Positions 1 to 8,459 of a DNA stretch of 64,000 nucleotides are shown here, piece after piece. Made by a program: the position numbers and the translations under genes. The notes beneath the pieces were generated by a model. It saw nothing but the letters and a program-made list of their open reading frames with translations, had not been told where the DNA came from and did not search any database. Numbering within the stretch: position 1 is the first letter of the stretch; every line of letters begins with the position of its first letter. Origin of the DNA: Capsulimonas corticalis (GTDB lineage Bacteria > Armatimonadota > Armatimonadia > Armatimonadales > Capsulimonadaceae); contig NZ_AP025739.1 in assembly GCF_003574315.2 (NCBI RefSeq), positions 5,394,001 through 5,458,000 of the forward strand. Direction: 5' to 3'.

Positions 1-660
<660 letters not shown>

Positions 661-1101
661 TCATGTAGATAAAGTCTCTTGCTGACATTGGGGACACAAA
701 CCCCAAAAAATTACTTCCGCCTCCTGGATCACAAATCCATGATTAGCGGAAGGCTCCAGACAGGGAGCTGCGCCGACGGCGCAGTCCACGTCATTCGTCA
801 GACCGCAAACGCGGCAGACAATGTGATGGTGGTTGTCCCCCACCCGCGCTTCATAGCGAGCCGGATGCCCCGACGGCTGGATGCGGCGAATGAGGCCAAC
901 CTCCTCCAAAACGTGCAGATTGTCGTACACGGCCTGGGTAGAGAGAGCCCCAAGCCGCTTGCGGGCCGCGACCGCAATCGCCTCCGCATCCCGATGCGAT
1001 CCCTCACCCTGCACCGACATGAGCACGGCAAGACGCGGCGCCGTCACCCGCAGGCCGGCCCTGCGCAAGGAATCGTGAGTTGTGTTCTCGTCAGACGACA
1101 T
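661..1101 (-). CDS. Fur/PerR-family metalloregulator (FurA-like)
   Basis: A 146-residue Fur-family repressor. The N-terminal winged helix (about residues 10-85) contains [12 protein letters not shown] and the recognition-helix region [20 protein letters not shown]. The C-terminal dimerisation domain has the metal-binding run [12 protein letters not shown], a CxxC, and a second CPQC pair near the end, which together form the structural zinc and sensory metal sites. The start at 1101 (MSSDENTT) is preferred over an in-frame ATG at 1137 because family proteins begin close to the helix. It lies 18 bp upstream of katG on the same strand, so it most likely senses peroxide or iron and represses its own operon, as FurA/PerR do. 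Whether it is PerR-like or Fur-like cannot be settled from sequence alone. Confidence 0.93.
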   Translation of the reverse strand: MSSDENTTHDSLRRAGLRVTAPRLAVLMSVQGEGSHRDAEAIAVAARKRLGALSTQAVYDNLHVLEEVGLIRRIQPSGHPARYEARVGDNHHHIVCRVCGLTNDVDCAVGAAPCLEPSANHGFVIQEAEVIFWGLCPQCQQETLST

Positions 1102-1108
1102 GATCGCT

Positions 1109-1123
1109 ATTGTAAACGATAAT
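1109..1123. promoter_or_regulatory. Possible Fur/PerR box upstream of furA
   Basis: An AT-rich, partly dyad-symmetric 15-mer (ATTGTAAACGATAAT) lies just upstream of the furA start. Four of seven pairs match its inverse. Position and composition fit an autoregulatory PerR/Fur-type box, but the match is weak. Confidence 0.35.
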
Positions 1124-1184
1124 CTGGAATAAGTCAAGATTACGAATAATTAAGTTTTAACCAGGTGGTCATATTTTTTCGTCG

Positions 1185-1213
1185 TTGACAAGCGGCGAAA
1201 GGAGTGGTAAAAT
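1185..1213 (+). promoter_or_regulatory. Sigma-70 promoter of the LacI gene at 1262
   Basis: TTGACA (1185-1190), a 17-bp spacer, then TAAAAT (1208-1213). The -35 is a perfect match and the -10 matches 5 of 6. It lies directly upstream of a long palindrome at the predicted transcription start, the usual layout for an autorepressed LacI-type gene. Confidence 0.8.
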
Positions 1214-1214
1214 C

Positions 1215-1244
1215 ACTCATCACTTAACTGGTTAAGTGATGAGT
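1215..1244. promoter_or_regulatory. LacI-type operator, 14-bp perfect arms
   Basis: Perfect inverted repeat: arms 1215-1228 and 1231-1244 with a TG spacer. The centre reads TTAAC-TG-GTTAA, the half-site form typical of LacI/CcpA/MalR-type operators. It begins 2 bp after the -10 box, so bound repressor would block transcription start. The obvious ligand is the product of the adjacent gene. No second copy was found between this regulator and the following hydrolase genes. Confidence 0.8.
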
Positions 1245-1261
1245 ACCGAGTGGGAAATGTC

Positions 1262-2326
1262 ATGGCAACAATCAAAGATGTCGCGGAACGAAGCGGCGTC
1301 TCCAAGGCGACGGTTTCCTACATCCTCAACAACCGCCCCATCCCCATTGGGGTCGAAACACGGGAACGAGTCCTCGCGGCAATGAGAGATCTCAATTATC
1401 GTCCCGTGTCCGCCCGTCAAAGCTCCTCCGCAAAGCGCACGAACACGGTGGGAGTGATCTTTCCCAGCTTTGGAGGACGCCTTGTCGATCTGCCCTATTA
1501 CAATTATTTGATCGATGGGATTCTGTTTGTCGCCATCCAAAGCAAGTGGAACACGCTCCTGTTCAATTGCGAGACCTGGGAGGACGCTCACCAGAGCCTG
1601 CGCAGCTACTGCGATGGGAGCTGCGCGGGGCTGATCCTGATCGGTCCGTCTCCCATGGGAGATCTCGTCGTCGCGCTCAAGGAGCGGGGCATCCCCTTTA
1701 TCCTCATCAATACGGGAACGCAGCAGAGCGATATCTCCTCTGTGGATATCGATAACGAAGCCGCAGCCGTCCAGGCCGTCCGCTATCTGATCGATGAAGG
1801 GCATCGCCGGATCGCGATGCTGCCGGGGGCGGCCGGCCACGACAGTACGCAGCTCCGCGTACGCGGTTTCCGACGTGCATTGACAGAGGCCGGCCTGAAA
1901 TACCGAGAAGAGTGGGTAATGCCAGGGGAATATTCGGAAGAATCGGGATACCAGCGCACTCATCTATTGCTCCAAGCCGAATCTCACCCTTCAAAGCGTC
2001 CCACCGCGCTATTCTGCGGGAACGATCTGGTCGCTCAGGGAGCGTACCAAGCCCTCGCGGAGAGGAATATCTCCGTACCCGACGATATGTCGGTGATTGG
2101 GATGGACGATCAGTTATTTGCCCGCACGATGAACCCGCCTCTCACATCGATCCGGCAGCCTCTCCAGGAGATCGGAGAACGAGCCCTGACCATCCTGATG
2201 GCGCAGATCGATCAGGGAGCGGTGAAGGATCGCACGGTCCGTAAGGTGTTATTGCCCGTAGAACTGGTCCGCCGCCGCTCCGTCGCTCCCCCACAAGCCT
2301 CGGCGCAGAACACCGATGGCGAATAG
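1262..2326 (+). CDS. LacI-family transcriptional repressor
   Basis: A 354-residue LacI/GalR regulator. The N-terminal HTH is MATIKDVAERSGVSKATVSYI followed by the hinge region. The periplasmic-binding-protein-like sugar domain fills the rest, including AVRYLIDEGHRRIAMLPG, ALFCGNDLVAQGAYQAL and the C-terminal signature TSIRQPLQEIGERAL. The start at 1262 is chosen because family proteins begin MATIKDVA; an in-frame GTG lies four codons upstream. A strong promoter and a 30-bp palindrome lie immediately upstream, implying autorepression. It is followed by GH39-like and DUF6055-like genes on the same strand, so it probably controls plant-polysaccharide use. The ligand is unknown. Confidence 0.93.
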   Translation: MATIKDVAERSGVSKATVSYILNNRPIPIGVETRERVLAAMRDLNYRPVSARQSSSAKRTNTVGVIFPSFGGRLVDLPYYNYLIDGILFVAIQSKWNTLLFNCETWEDAHQSLRSYCDGSCAGLILIGPSPMGDLVVALKERGIPFILINTGTQQSDISSVDIDNEAAAVQAVRYLIDEGHRRIAMLPGAAGHDSTQLRVRGFRRALTEAGLKYREEWVMPGEYSEESGYQRTHLLLQAESHPSKRPTALFCGNDLVAQGAYQALAERNISVPDDMSVIGMDDQLFARTMNPPLTSIRQPLQEIGERALTILMAQIDQGAVKDRTVRKVLLPVELVRRRSVAPPQASAQNTDGE

Positions 2327-2409
2327 GCCGTGAGCCCCATACACATACAATCCATCTTTACATTTTATCGCAATCATTGCTATTAAGGACACACGGAAGG
2401 AACGACATC

Positions 2410-3975
2410 TTGATACTTCGAAATTGCCTGCTTGCTTTGGGCGCCGGCCTGATATTCACGACGCCTGCGGCCAGGGGCCAAGTCAAGGACGACGTGCGTC
2501 CCATCACCATCGATCTGAATGGGCCTTCGACGCCGCGCGATTACTTCTACAATCTCTCGGTAGGCTCCGATTACCCCGGCACTTTGATGCGCAGCGACAG
2601 CATGGAGCAGCTCAAGGTAGTACAGCAAGAGCTGGGTTTCCGCTATGTCCGTTTTCACGCGATTTTCCACGATATCATGGGCGCTTACAAAGAAGTCGAT
2701 GGAAAGCCTGTCTACGATTGGACAAAGATCGACGATCTGTACGATCATCTGCTCAAAATTCACGTCAAACCCTTCGTGGAGCTGGGTTTTACTCCCGAAG
2801 CGATGAAGACCTCGAACAATCGCATCTTCTACTGGCAAGGCAATACCTCCCATCCGGAGCCGCATAAGTGGGCCGCGCTCGTCGAAGCATTCTCACGCCA
2901 TATCGAGGATCGCTATGGAAAAAAAGAAGTGCGGTCCTGGTATTTCGAGGTCTGGAATGAGCCGAACTTAGATGGTTTTTGGGAAAAGGCGGACAAGGAC
3001 GCATACTTTGCTCTGTACGACCTGACGACTCGCACCCTCAAAGGCGTGGACACAAAACTCAAAGTCGGCGGGCCTTCAACGGCGGGGGCCGCCTGGGTTC
3101 CGGAGTTCATCGAGCATGCGCACGCCTCCCATGTCCCAATCGACTTTATCACCACCCATACCTATGGGGTAGACAGCGGATTTCTGGATGAGGAGGGCCA
3201 CGGCGACACCAAGCTGTCGCCTTCCAAAGACGCCATCATTGGCGATATTCGACGCGTGCGCCAGCAAATATCGGAATCGGCGACGCCGAATCTGCCGCTT
3301 TATTTTTCGGAATGGAGCACCAGCTACTCTCCGCGAGATCCAGTCCATGATTCGTATATCAGCGCCCCATATATCCTGACCAAACTCAAGGCCAGCCAGG
3401 GGCTGCTTCAGGGGATGAGTTATTGGACTTTCAGCGATCTGTTTGAAGAACCCGGCCCGCCAACCGCCCCCTTCCAGGGCGGCTTCGGTTTGATGAACCC
3501 GCAGGGAATCCGCAAGCCGGCTTATTTTGCGTACAAGTATCTGAACCAGTTGGGCGATCGAGAGCTGAAAACCGATGACGCGCAGAGCTTTGTGACGCGC
3601 AAAGGGAAGTCTATTCGGGTGCTGGCGTGGGATTTCGAGCAGCCCGAGCAGGACAAGAGCAATCACCCCTTCTACACCAAAGTGCTGCCCTCCAAAGCAG
3701 CGCCGCTTTTATCGCTCGACCTGAAAGGCGTCAAACCCGGCGACTATCAAGTCCGTCTATATCGGACGGGATTTCGAGCCAACGACGCCTACACGGCCTA
3801 TCTGGAGCTGGGCTCGCCGAAATCTCTCAACGCCGGACTCATCCAGCAGCTCAATCTCCTGACGGCGGATCAGCCGATTACGACGGTCCTGAACGTTGAT
3901 GCGTCTGGAACGGCGAGGTACAGCGCGCCGATGAGCGCCAATGATATCGTTCTGATAATGATAGAGCCGAGATAG
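2410..3975 (+). CDS. Secreted GH39-like glycoside hydrolase (xylosidase/iduronidase family)
   Basis: A 521-residue protein with a signal peptide (residues 1-24, ILRNCLLALGAGLIFTTPA) and a TIM-barrel catalytic domain of the GH39 type. The acid/base glutamate is in FEVWNEPN (about E184) and the nucleophile in YFSEWS (about E301). A C-terminal beta-sandwich region follows (about 380-520). GH39 enzymes act on xylosides and related glycosides; the exact substrate cannot be read off. The chosen start is a TTG at 2410, because a GGAAGG ribosome site lies 9 nt upstream and it gives a clean signal peptide; an upstream in-frame TTG at 2377 has no such support. The DUF6055-like gene at 4103 has the same kind of ribosome site. 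Confidence 0.85.
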   Translation: MILRNCLLALGAGLIFTTPAARGQVKDDVRPITIDLNGPSTPRDYFYNLSVGSDYPGTLMRSDSMEQLKVVQQELGFRYVRFHAIFHDIMGAYKEVDGKPVYDWTKIDDLYDHLLKIHVKPFVELGFTPEAMKTSNNRIFYWQGNTSHPEPHKWAALVEAFSRHIEDRYGKKEVRSWYFEVWNEPNLDGFWEKADKDAYFALYDLTTRTLKGVDTKLKVGGPSTAGAAWVPEFIEHAHASHVPIDFITTHTYGVDSGFLDEEGHGDTKLSPSKDAIIGDIRRVRQQISESATPNLPLYFSEWSTSYSPRDPVHDSYISAPYILTKLKASQGLLQGMSYWTFSDLFEEPGPPTAPFQGGFGLMNPQGIRKPAYFAYKYLNQLGDRELKTDDAQSFVTRKGKSIRVLAWDFEQPEQDKSNHPFYTKVLPSKAAPLLSLDLKGVKPGDYQVRLYRTGFRANDAYTAYLELGSPKSLNAGLIQQLNLLTADQPITTVLNVDASGTARYSAPMSANDIVLIMIEPR

Positions 3976-4102
3976 TCAGAGGTCAATCGATTCCATGCGT
4001 ATGGCGGATCGTCCATATTATACAGATCCGCCTGTCCTCTATAATGGCTGCGAAACCTTCGGCGCAAAGCATGGCGCCGCACGACGGAAGGACGCAGAGA
4101 TC

Positions 4103-5488
4103 GTGAAAGTACAGAACCCCGGCCGGCGAGTTTTTTGCGCCGCTTGCTTCCAGTCTCTTGTGGCGGTCACTCTCGCCGGCGGCGGCTCTCCTCCGGCGGT
4201 CGCCGCCTCTCGCTCGCCCAAGAACCCAGCCGCAAAACGGTTATATCTCCCGGACGAGATCTGGATGGTCCCGAAAGGTAACGATTTCACCGACGATCGC
4301 AGTGAGTTCAGTCACCAAAGGAAAGCGGAGTCCCCGAACTTCGCGCTATTCTGGGCGAAGGAATATGGGAGCGATCCGTCGCTCAATTCCGATCCGGCCA
4401 AGCGATTCCAGGTGGATGCGGTGCTGCGCGAGTGTGAGAGGTTTTACGACTGCTATGTCCACCGGCTGAAGTTCGTCGAGAGCGGACACTCCGTCGCGGA
4501 CAAGTACAAAATCCTCGTCATCGTCTTCGGCGGGGACGACGGAACCGCTTATGGCGGGGCGGACGGCTCTTTGGGGAAGCTGTGGGCGCCAGCCGTCCGC
4601 ATCAGCCGCCCGCCCTACGGCGCCGTGGCGCACGAACTGGGGCATACCTTCCAGTCGTTCGTGCATACCGACGGGGCGGCGGGGTTCAGCAACACATCGC
4701 ACGCCATCTTCGAGATGACGTCGCAGTTTATGCTCTGGCAGGTCTACCCGGAATGGATGACCTTCGAGAATTACCATCTGGTGAACTACTTGAAGAACAC
4801 GCACCTGGCGTTTCTCCACGAGGCGAACCAGTACTGTTCTCCCTATGTCCTGGAGTACTGGTCCAGCCGCCACGGCGTGGATTTCGTCGGGAAGCTTTGG
4901 CGTGAGGCGCGTCCGGGAGAGGATCCCGTGATGGCCTACCAGCGGCTGACGGGACTGAGCCAGTCGCAGTTCAATGATGAGATGTTCGATGCGGCGCGCC
5001 GGTTCATCACCTGGGATCTGAAACGGATCGAAAAGGTGGCCCATCCGTACGCCAACCAGCATCGGAGCGCGCTGAACCCGGTGGAGGACGGCTGGTATCG
5101 CATCGCGGAAAGCAACTGTCCCCAAAACTATGGTTACAACGGGATTCGACTGAAGGTCCCCGCCGCCGGAACTCAGGTCGCCCTGAACTTCAAAGGCGTC
5201 GCCGGCGCTCCGGGCTTCCAGGCTGTCCATACCGAGCGGGCTGGCTGGCGGTACGGGTTTCTAGCGGTGAAGCAGGACGGCCGACGCGTTTACGGCCCGG
5301 CGTTCTCCGATGTCTCCGGCGTTCACCAGTTCACCGTCCCCGCCCAAACGGCGTTCCTCTGGCTGGTAGTCAGCGGGGCGCCGACAGAGCACTGGACTCA
5401 CTTGACGGATAAGACGGCCGGCGAGCAATGGCCCTACCAGATCCAGCTCATCGGGACGTCGCCCGACGACACGATGATCGTCCACTGA
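4103..5488 (+). CDS. Secreted DUF6055-like protein with a zincin-type HELGH motif
   Basis: A 461-residue protein starting at a GTG with GGAAGGA about 11 nt upstream. This start gives a signal peptide (residues 1-36) that an upstream ATG at 3995 would not. The motif VAHELGHTFQ (H177, E178, H181) matches the zinc-protease signature, and an acidic residue lies downstream in FEMTSQFM. A C-terminal beta-rich domain follows from about residue 330. The protein resembles DUF6055-family proteins found with polysaccharide-degrading genes; their activity is not established. It lies 127 bp after the GH39-like gene on the same strand, likely in the same regulon. Metalloprotease activity is a guess from the motif. 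Confidence 0.75.
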   Translation: MKVQNPGRRVFCAACFQSLVAVTLAGGGSPPAVAASRSPKNPAAKRLYLPDEIWMVPKGNDFTDDRSEFSHQRKAESPNFALFWAKEYGSDPSLNSDPAKRFQVDAVLRECERFYDCYVHRLKFVESGHSVADKYKILVIVFGGDDGTAYGGADGSLGKLWAPAVRISRPPYGAVAHELGHTFQSFVHTDGAAGFSNTSHAIFEMTSQFMLWQVYPEWMTFENYHLVNYLKNTHLAFLHEANQYCSPYVLEYWSSRHGVDFVGKLWREARPGEDPVMAYQRLTGLSQSQFNDEMFDAARRFITWDLKRIEKVAHPYANQHRSALNPVEDGWYRIAESNCPQNYGYNGIRLKVPAAGTQVALNFKGVAGAPGFQAVHTERAGWRYGFLAVKQDGRRVYGPAFSDVSGVHQFTVPAQTAFLWLVVSGAPTEHWTHLTDKTAGEQWPYQIQLIGTSPDDTMIVH

Positions 5489-5512
5489 ATACGATCCGCT
5501 TCTCCGCGCTCC

Positions 5513-6367
5513 CTATTCTTTCCCTTCCAGCGCATTACCCGTGGAGGAGCGGCGGAACTCCGATGGCGATAATCGGTATCGGCGCTTGAATTGCTTCGAG
5601 AAGTAAAAGGGGTCCGCGAAACCGGTGCGGGCGGCGATCTCCGAGATGCTGAGGTGCAGGTCCTGCAAAAGATGCGCCGCCCGGCGCAGGCGAAAATCCA
5701 GGACGTAATCGATGGGTGACGAGCCAAAGCAGGCTTTGAACTCCGCGCTAAAGTGGCCGATGGAGAGCTGAGCGACCTCCGCGAGGTCCGTGAGTGTCAC
5801 CGATTGCGCGATATTATCCTCAATATACTGAAGCACGGCCAGCAGCCGATTGCGCCGCAATCCTTCCTGCCCATCCTCCCCCAGCCCGCGTCTTAACTGC
5901 GACATCCAGATACTGAAGTGGCTTTTCAAAATCACCGGATCTGGCTGCGCGTGCGTCTTCAATTCCGTCAAAATCGCCTGCAAGTGCCAATCGATCAGCG
6001 CGGCGTTCTTTAGCTGCACCGGACGATCCAGCGCGAGGCTGCTATACTGGATGATCTCGTCCGCCTCCGGGCCGTCGAGATGGATCCACGAGTGGCTCCA
6101 CGATCCTTCCTGACTTCCGTAGAGATGCTCCGTATTCGGCCCCCAGATGACGAACATATTGGGCGGATAGGCCAGCATTTGCCCCTCGACGAAAAGCCGG
6201 GCGGCTGTGTGAAAATGCATAAAAATGTAGTCCGCAGTCGCGCTGTGATGGACAATGCGCGGCCCCATGCGTTCGTGAAGGCCGAGCGCCGGCACGAAAA
6301 CCGGGGGCTCCTGAGCCCCGGATGGGAAGTAGTGCGGAGGCGCATACCAGAGTTCTGACGTTTGCAT
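5513..6367 (-). CDS. AraC-family transcriptional regulator (cupin plus two HTH)
   Basis: A 284-residue AraC/XylS regulator. The N-terminal half is a cupin-like sugar-sensing domain with HHSATADYIFMHFHTAARL and the MFVIWGPNTEHLYG segment. The C-terminal third carries the double helix-turn-helix, with TLTDLAEVAQLSIGHFSAEFK in the first and the family signature ISEIAARTGFADPFYFSKQF in the second. It is read away from the Gfo/Idh-isomerase-GH32 run at 6528, sharing a 160-bp intergenic region. It is therefore the likely activator of that sugar cluster. Confidence 0.92.
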   Translation of the reverse strand: MQTSELWYAPPHYFPSGAQEPPVFVPALGLHERMGPRIVHHSATADYIFMHFHTAARLFVEGQMLAYPPNMFVIWGPNTEHLYGSQEGSWSHSWIHLDGPEADEIIQYSSLALDRPVQLKNAALIDWHLQAILTELKTHAQPDPVILKSHFSIWMSQLRRGLGEDGQEGLRRNRLLAVLQYIEDNIAQSVTLTDLAEVAQLSIGHFSAEFKACFGSSPIDYVLDFRLRRAAHLLQDLHLSISEIAARTGFADPFYFSKQFKRRYRLSPSEFRRSSTGNALEGKE

Positions 6368-6427
6368 AATCTTAAGATACTCCAGGTTTTAGTAATATTG
6401 TCTATTTACGGCGATCGCCAGAGCATT

Positions 6428-6511
6428 TATAATGAAGTCAGCCAACCACGGGGATGTGCGAACTGGCGGGAAGAGTGCGGCCGCGCACGCCATAGGCGTG
6501 TGGCTGGCTTC
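6428..6511 (+). promoter_or_regulatory. Candidate promoter -10 and structured leader of the sugar cluster
   Basis: TATAAT at 6428-6433 with only a poor -35. It is followed by a long-range inverted repeat (6434-6444 with 6501-6511, 10 of 11 pairs) that encloses a small hairpin (6475-6479 with 6484-6488). The stem lies wholly in the 5' leader before the ATG at 6528, so it may influence expression or serve as AraC binding sites. Confidence 0.35.
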
Positions 6512-6527
6512 TTAAGTGAGTAGTATC

Positions 6528-7646
6528 ATGATCAATGCAATGAAAGTCGGAGTGATCGGCTGCGGCAATATTAGCGCCATCTACTTTGAAGCCGGACGCA
6601 AGTTCCGGAACATCGAAATAGTCGCCGCCGCCGATCTGCACCTGGAGCGCGCCCAGGCCAGGGCAGAGCAGTTCGGGATCCCGAAGGCGTGCGCCGTCGA
6701 CGATCTCCTTGCCGACCCCGATGTGGAGATCGTGATCAATCTGACCGTTCCTGCGGCGCACTACGGCGTCTGCCTGAGCGCCTTACAGGCGGGGAAGCAT
6801 GTTTATGTGGAAAAGCCCTTTTCGGCGACCCGTGAACAAGGCAAGCGTCTGCTGGATCTCGCCGCCGAAAAGGGGTTGCGGATCGGCGGAGCTCCGGACA
6901 CCTTCCTGGGCGGCGGATTGCAGACTTGCCGGAAGATCCTCGATGACGGCTGGATCGGCCGTCCCGTGGCGGCCACCGCGTTCGTGATGAACACAGGGCC
7001 GGAGGGGTGGCATCCGTCTCCAGACTTCTTTTATAAGGCGGGCGGCGGCCCGATGTTCGACATGGGACCCTACTATCTCACGGCCTTAGTCTCGCTCCTG
7101 GGACCGATCCAGCGGATCAGCGGCAGCGCGCGCCGAACCCATCCCGAGCGTACGGCGACCAGCGAGGCGCTGTATGGCCGGAAGATCCCCGTCGAAATCC
7201 CGACCCATGTGGCCGGAACGCTCGACTTTGAATCCGGGCCGGTCGCCTCGATGATCATGTCGTTCGACGTTCACGCGCATCGCCTGCCCAATATCGAGAT
7301 TTATGGCGCGGAAGGCACGCTGGCCGTTCCCGACCCCAATTGCTTCGACGGTCCGGCGCTAGTCCGCCGTCTGGACGATCGCGAATGGCGCGAGACGCCG
7401 CTGGCGTTCGGTTACCGCGAGAATAGCCGGGGAATCGGCGTCGCCGATATGATCGACGCCATACAAAGCGGCCGCGCCCACCGCGCCAGCGGCGAACTGA
7501 CCTACCATGTCCTGGAAGCGATGCATGGTTTCCATGAGGCGTCGGAAAGCGGGCGAAGCTACGAGATGACCAGCGGCTGCGCGCGCCCGGCGCCGCTGAA
7601 GATGGGACCGTTACACGATTGCGCCGAGATGTCGGCATTTCGATAG
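6528..7646 (+). CDS. Gfo/Idh/MocA-family NAD(P)-dependent sugar oxidoreductase
   Basis: About 372 residues. The N-terminal Rossmann fold begins KVGVIGCGNISAIYFEAGRK, with the family motif VYVEKPFSATREQGKRLLDL containing the EKP catalytic lysine. The C-terminal GFO/IDH/MocA domain includes GGGPMFDMGPYYLTALVSLLG. The family oxidises or reduces sugars and inositols with NAD(P). Three in-frame starts exist (GTG 6516, ATG 6528, ATG 6540). 6528 is preferred because AAGTGAG lies 7 nt before it; 6540 would match the Rossmann start most tightly. The next gene begins 12 bp downstream, so they are co-transcribed. Confidence 0.9.
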   Translation: MINAMKVGVIGCGNISAIYFEAGRKFRNIEIVAAADLHLERAQARAEQFGIPKACAVDDLLADPDVEIVINLTVPAAHYGVCLSALQAGKHVYVEKPFSATREQGKRLLDLAAEKGLRIGGAPDTFLGGGLQTCRKILDDGWIGRPVAATAFVMNTGPEGWHPSPDFFYKAGGGPMFDMGPYYLTALVSLLGPIQRISGSARRTHPERTATSEALYGRKIPVEIPTHVAGTLDFESGPVASMIMSFDVHAHRLPNIEIYGAEGTLAVPDPNCFDGPALVRRLDDREWRETPLAFGYRENSRGIGVADMIDAIQSGRAHRASGELTYHVLEAMHGFHEASESGRSYEMTSGCARPAPLKMGPLHDCAEMSAFR

Positions 7647-7658
7647 AAAGAACGTACG

Positions 7659-8435
7659 ATGATCAAACAGTCCTTTTCCTGGTGGGGTTTTGCAAACCAG
7701 GGCGTCGACGATGAGACGCTCCTGCGGGAGGCGAAGGCGATTGGATACGACGGCGTCGAACTCCTTCCCCCCACTCTCTTCCAGCAAGCTGTCGATCTGG
7801 GACTGTCCATTGTCACGCATGGCGGCCACGATTCCATCAGCAGCGGATTCAACGATTTGAGCCAGCATGACCGGATCGAGAAGGAAATCCTTGCCTTGCT
7901 GCCGGTCGCGGCGAAGTTTCAGATCCCATCGCTAATCGTTTTTAGCGGCGATCGTCGGGACGACCTCTCGGACGCCCAGGGATTGGAGAATACCGTAATC
8001 GGGCTGCGGCGCGTAGCGACGGCGGCGCAAGACGCGGGCGTAACGCTGATCCTGGAGTTGCTAAACAGCAAAGTGGACCATCACGGATACCAGGCCGACC
8101 ACACGGCGTGGGGGGCCGAGGCATGCAGGCGCGTCGGCTCCGCGCATGTCAAGCTGCTTTATGATATCTACCATATGCAGATCATGGAAGGCAATTTGAT
8201 CCAGACGATTCGCGATCATCACGAATATTTCGGACATTATCACACCGCCGGCAACCCGGGCCGGGGCGATATCGACCCCGCGACGCAGGAAATCAGCTAC
8301 GCGCCGATCTTCCGCGCTATCGCCGCCACCGGCTACGACGGTTACATCGGGCATGAATTCGTATCGCGCGGCGCGCCGCTGGCGATGCTGCGGTCCGCTT
8401 ACGATTTGACCAGAGACGCTTTCTCGTCTCGGTAA
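7659..8435 (+). CDS. TIM-barrel sugar isomerase/epimerase, hydroxypyruvate-isomerase-like
   Basis: A 258-residue AP-endonuclease-family-2 TIM barrel. Key segments are SFSWWGFANQGVDDETLLR at the N-terminus, VTLILELLNSK with the metal-binding glutamate, VKLLYDIYHMQIMEGN, and FGHYHTAGNPGRGDID, which is strongly reminiscent of hydroxypyruvate isomerase (Hyi). Metal-binding Glu/Asp/His residues are present in each. It lies 12 bp after the dehydrogenase gene and 24 bp before the GH32 gene, indicating an operon for catabolism of a sugar or sugar acid. The substrate is not determined. Confidence 0.87.
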   Translation: MIKQSFSWWGFANQGVDDETLLREAKAIGYDGVELLPPTLFQQAVDLGLSIVTHGGHDSISSGFNDLSQHDRIEKEILALLPVAAKFQIPSLIVFSGDRRDDLSDAQGLENTVIGLRRVATAAQDAGVTLILELLNSKVDHHGYQADHTAWGAEACRRVGSAHVKLLYDIYHMQIMEGNLIQTIRDHHEYFGHYHTAGNPGRGDIDPATQEISYAPIFRAIAATGYDGYIGHEFVSRGAPLAMLRSAYDLTRDAFSSR

Positions 8436-8459
8436 CGTATCTCACCGGGAGACATCGAC

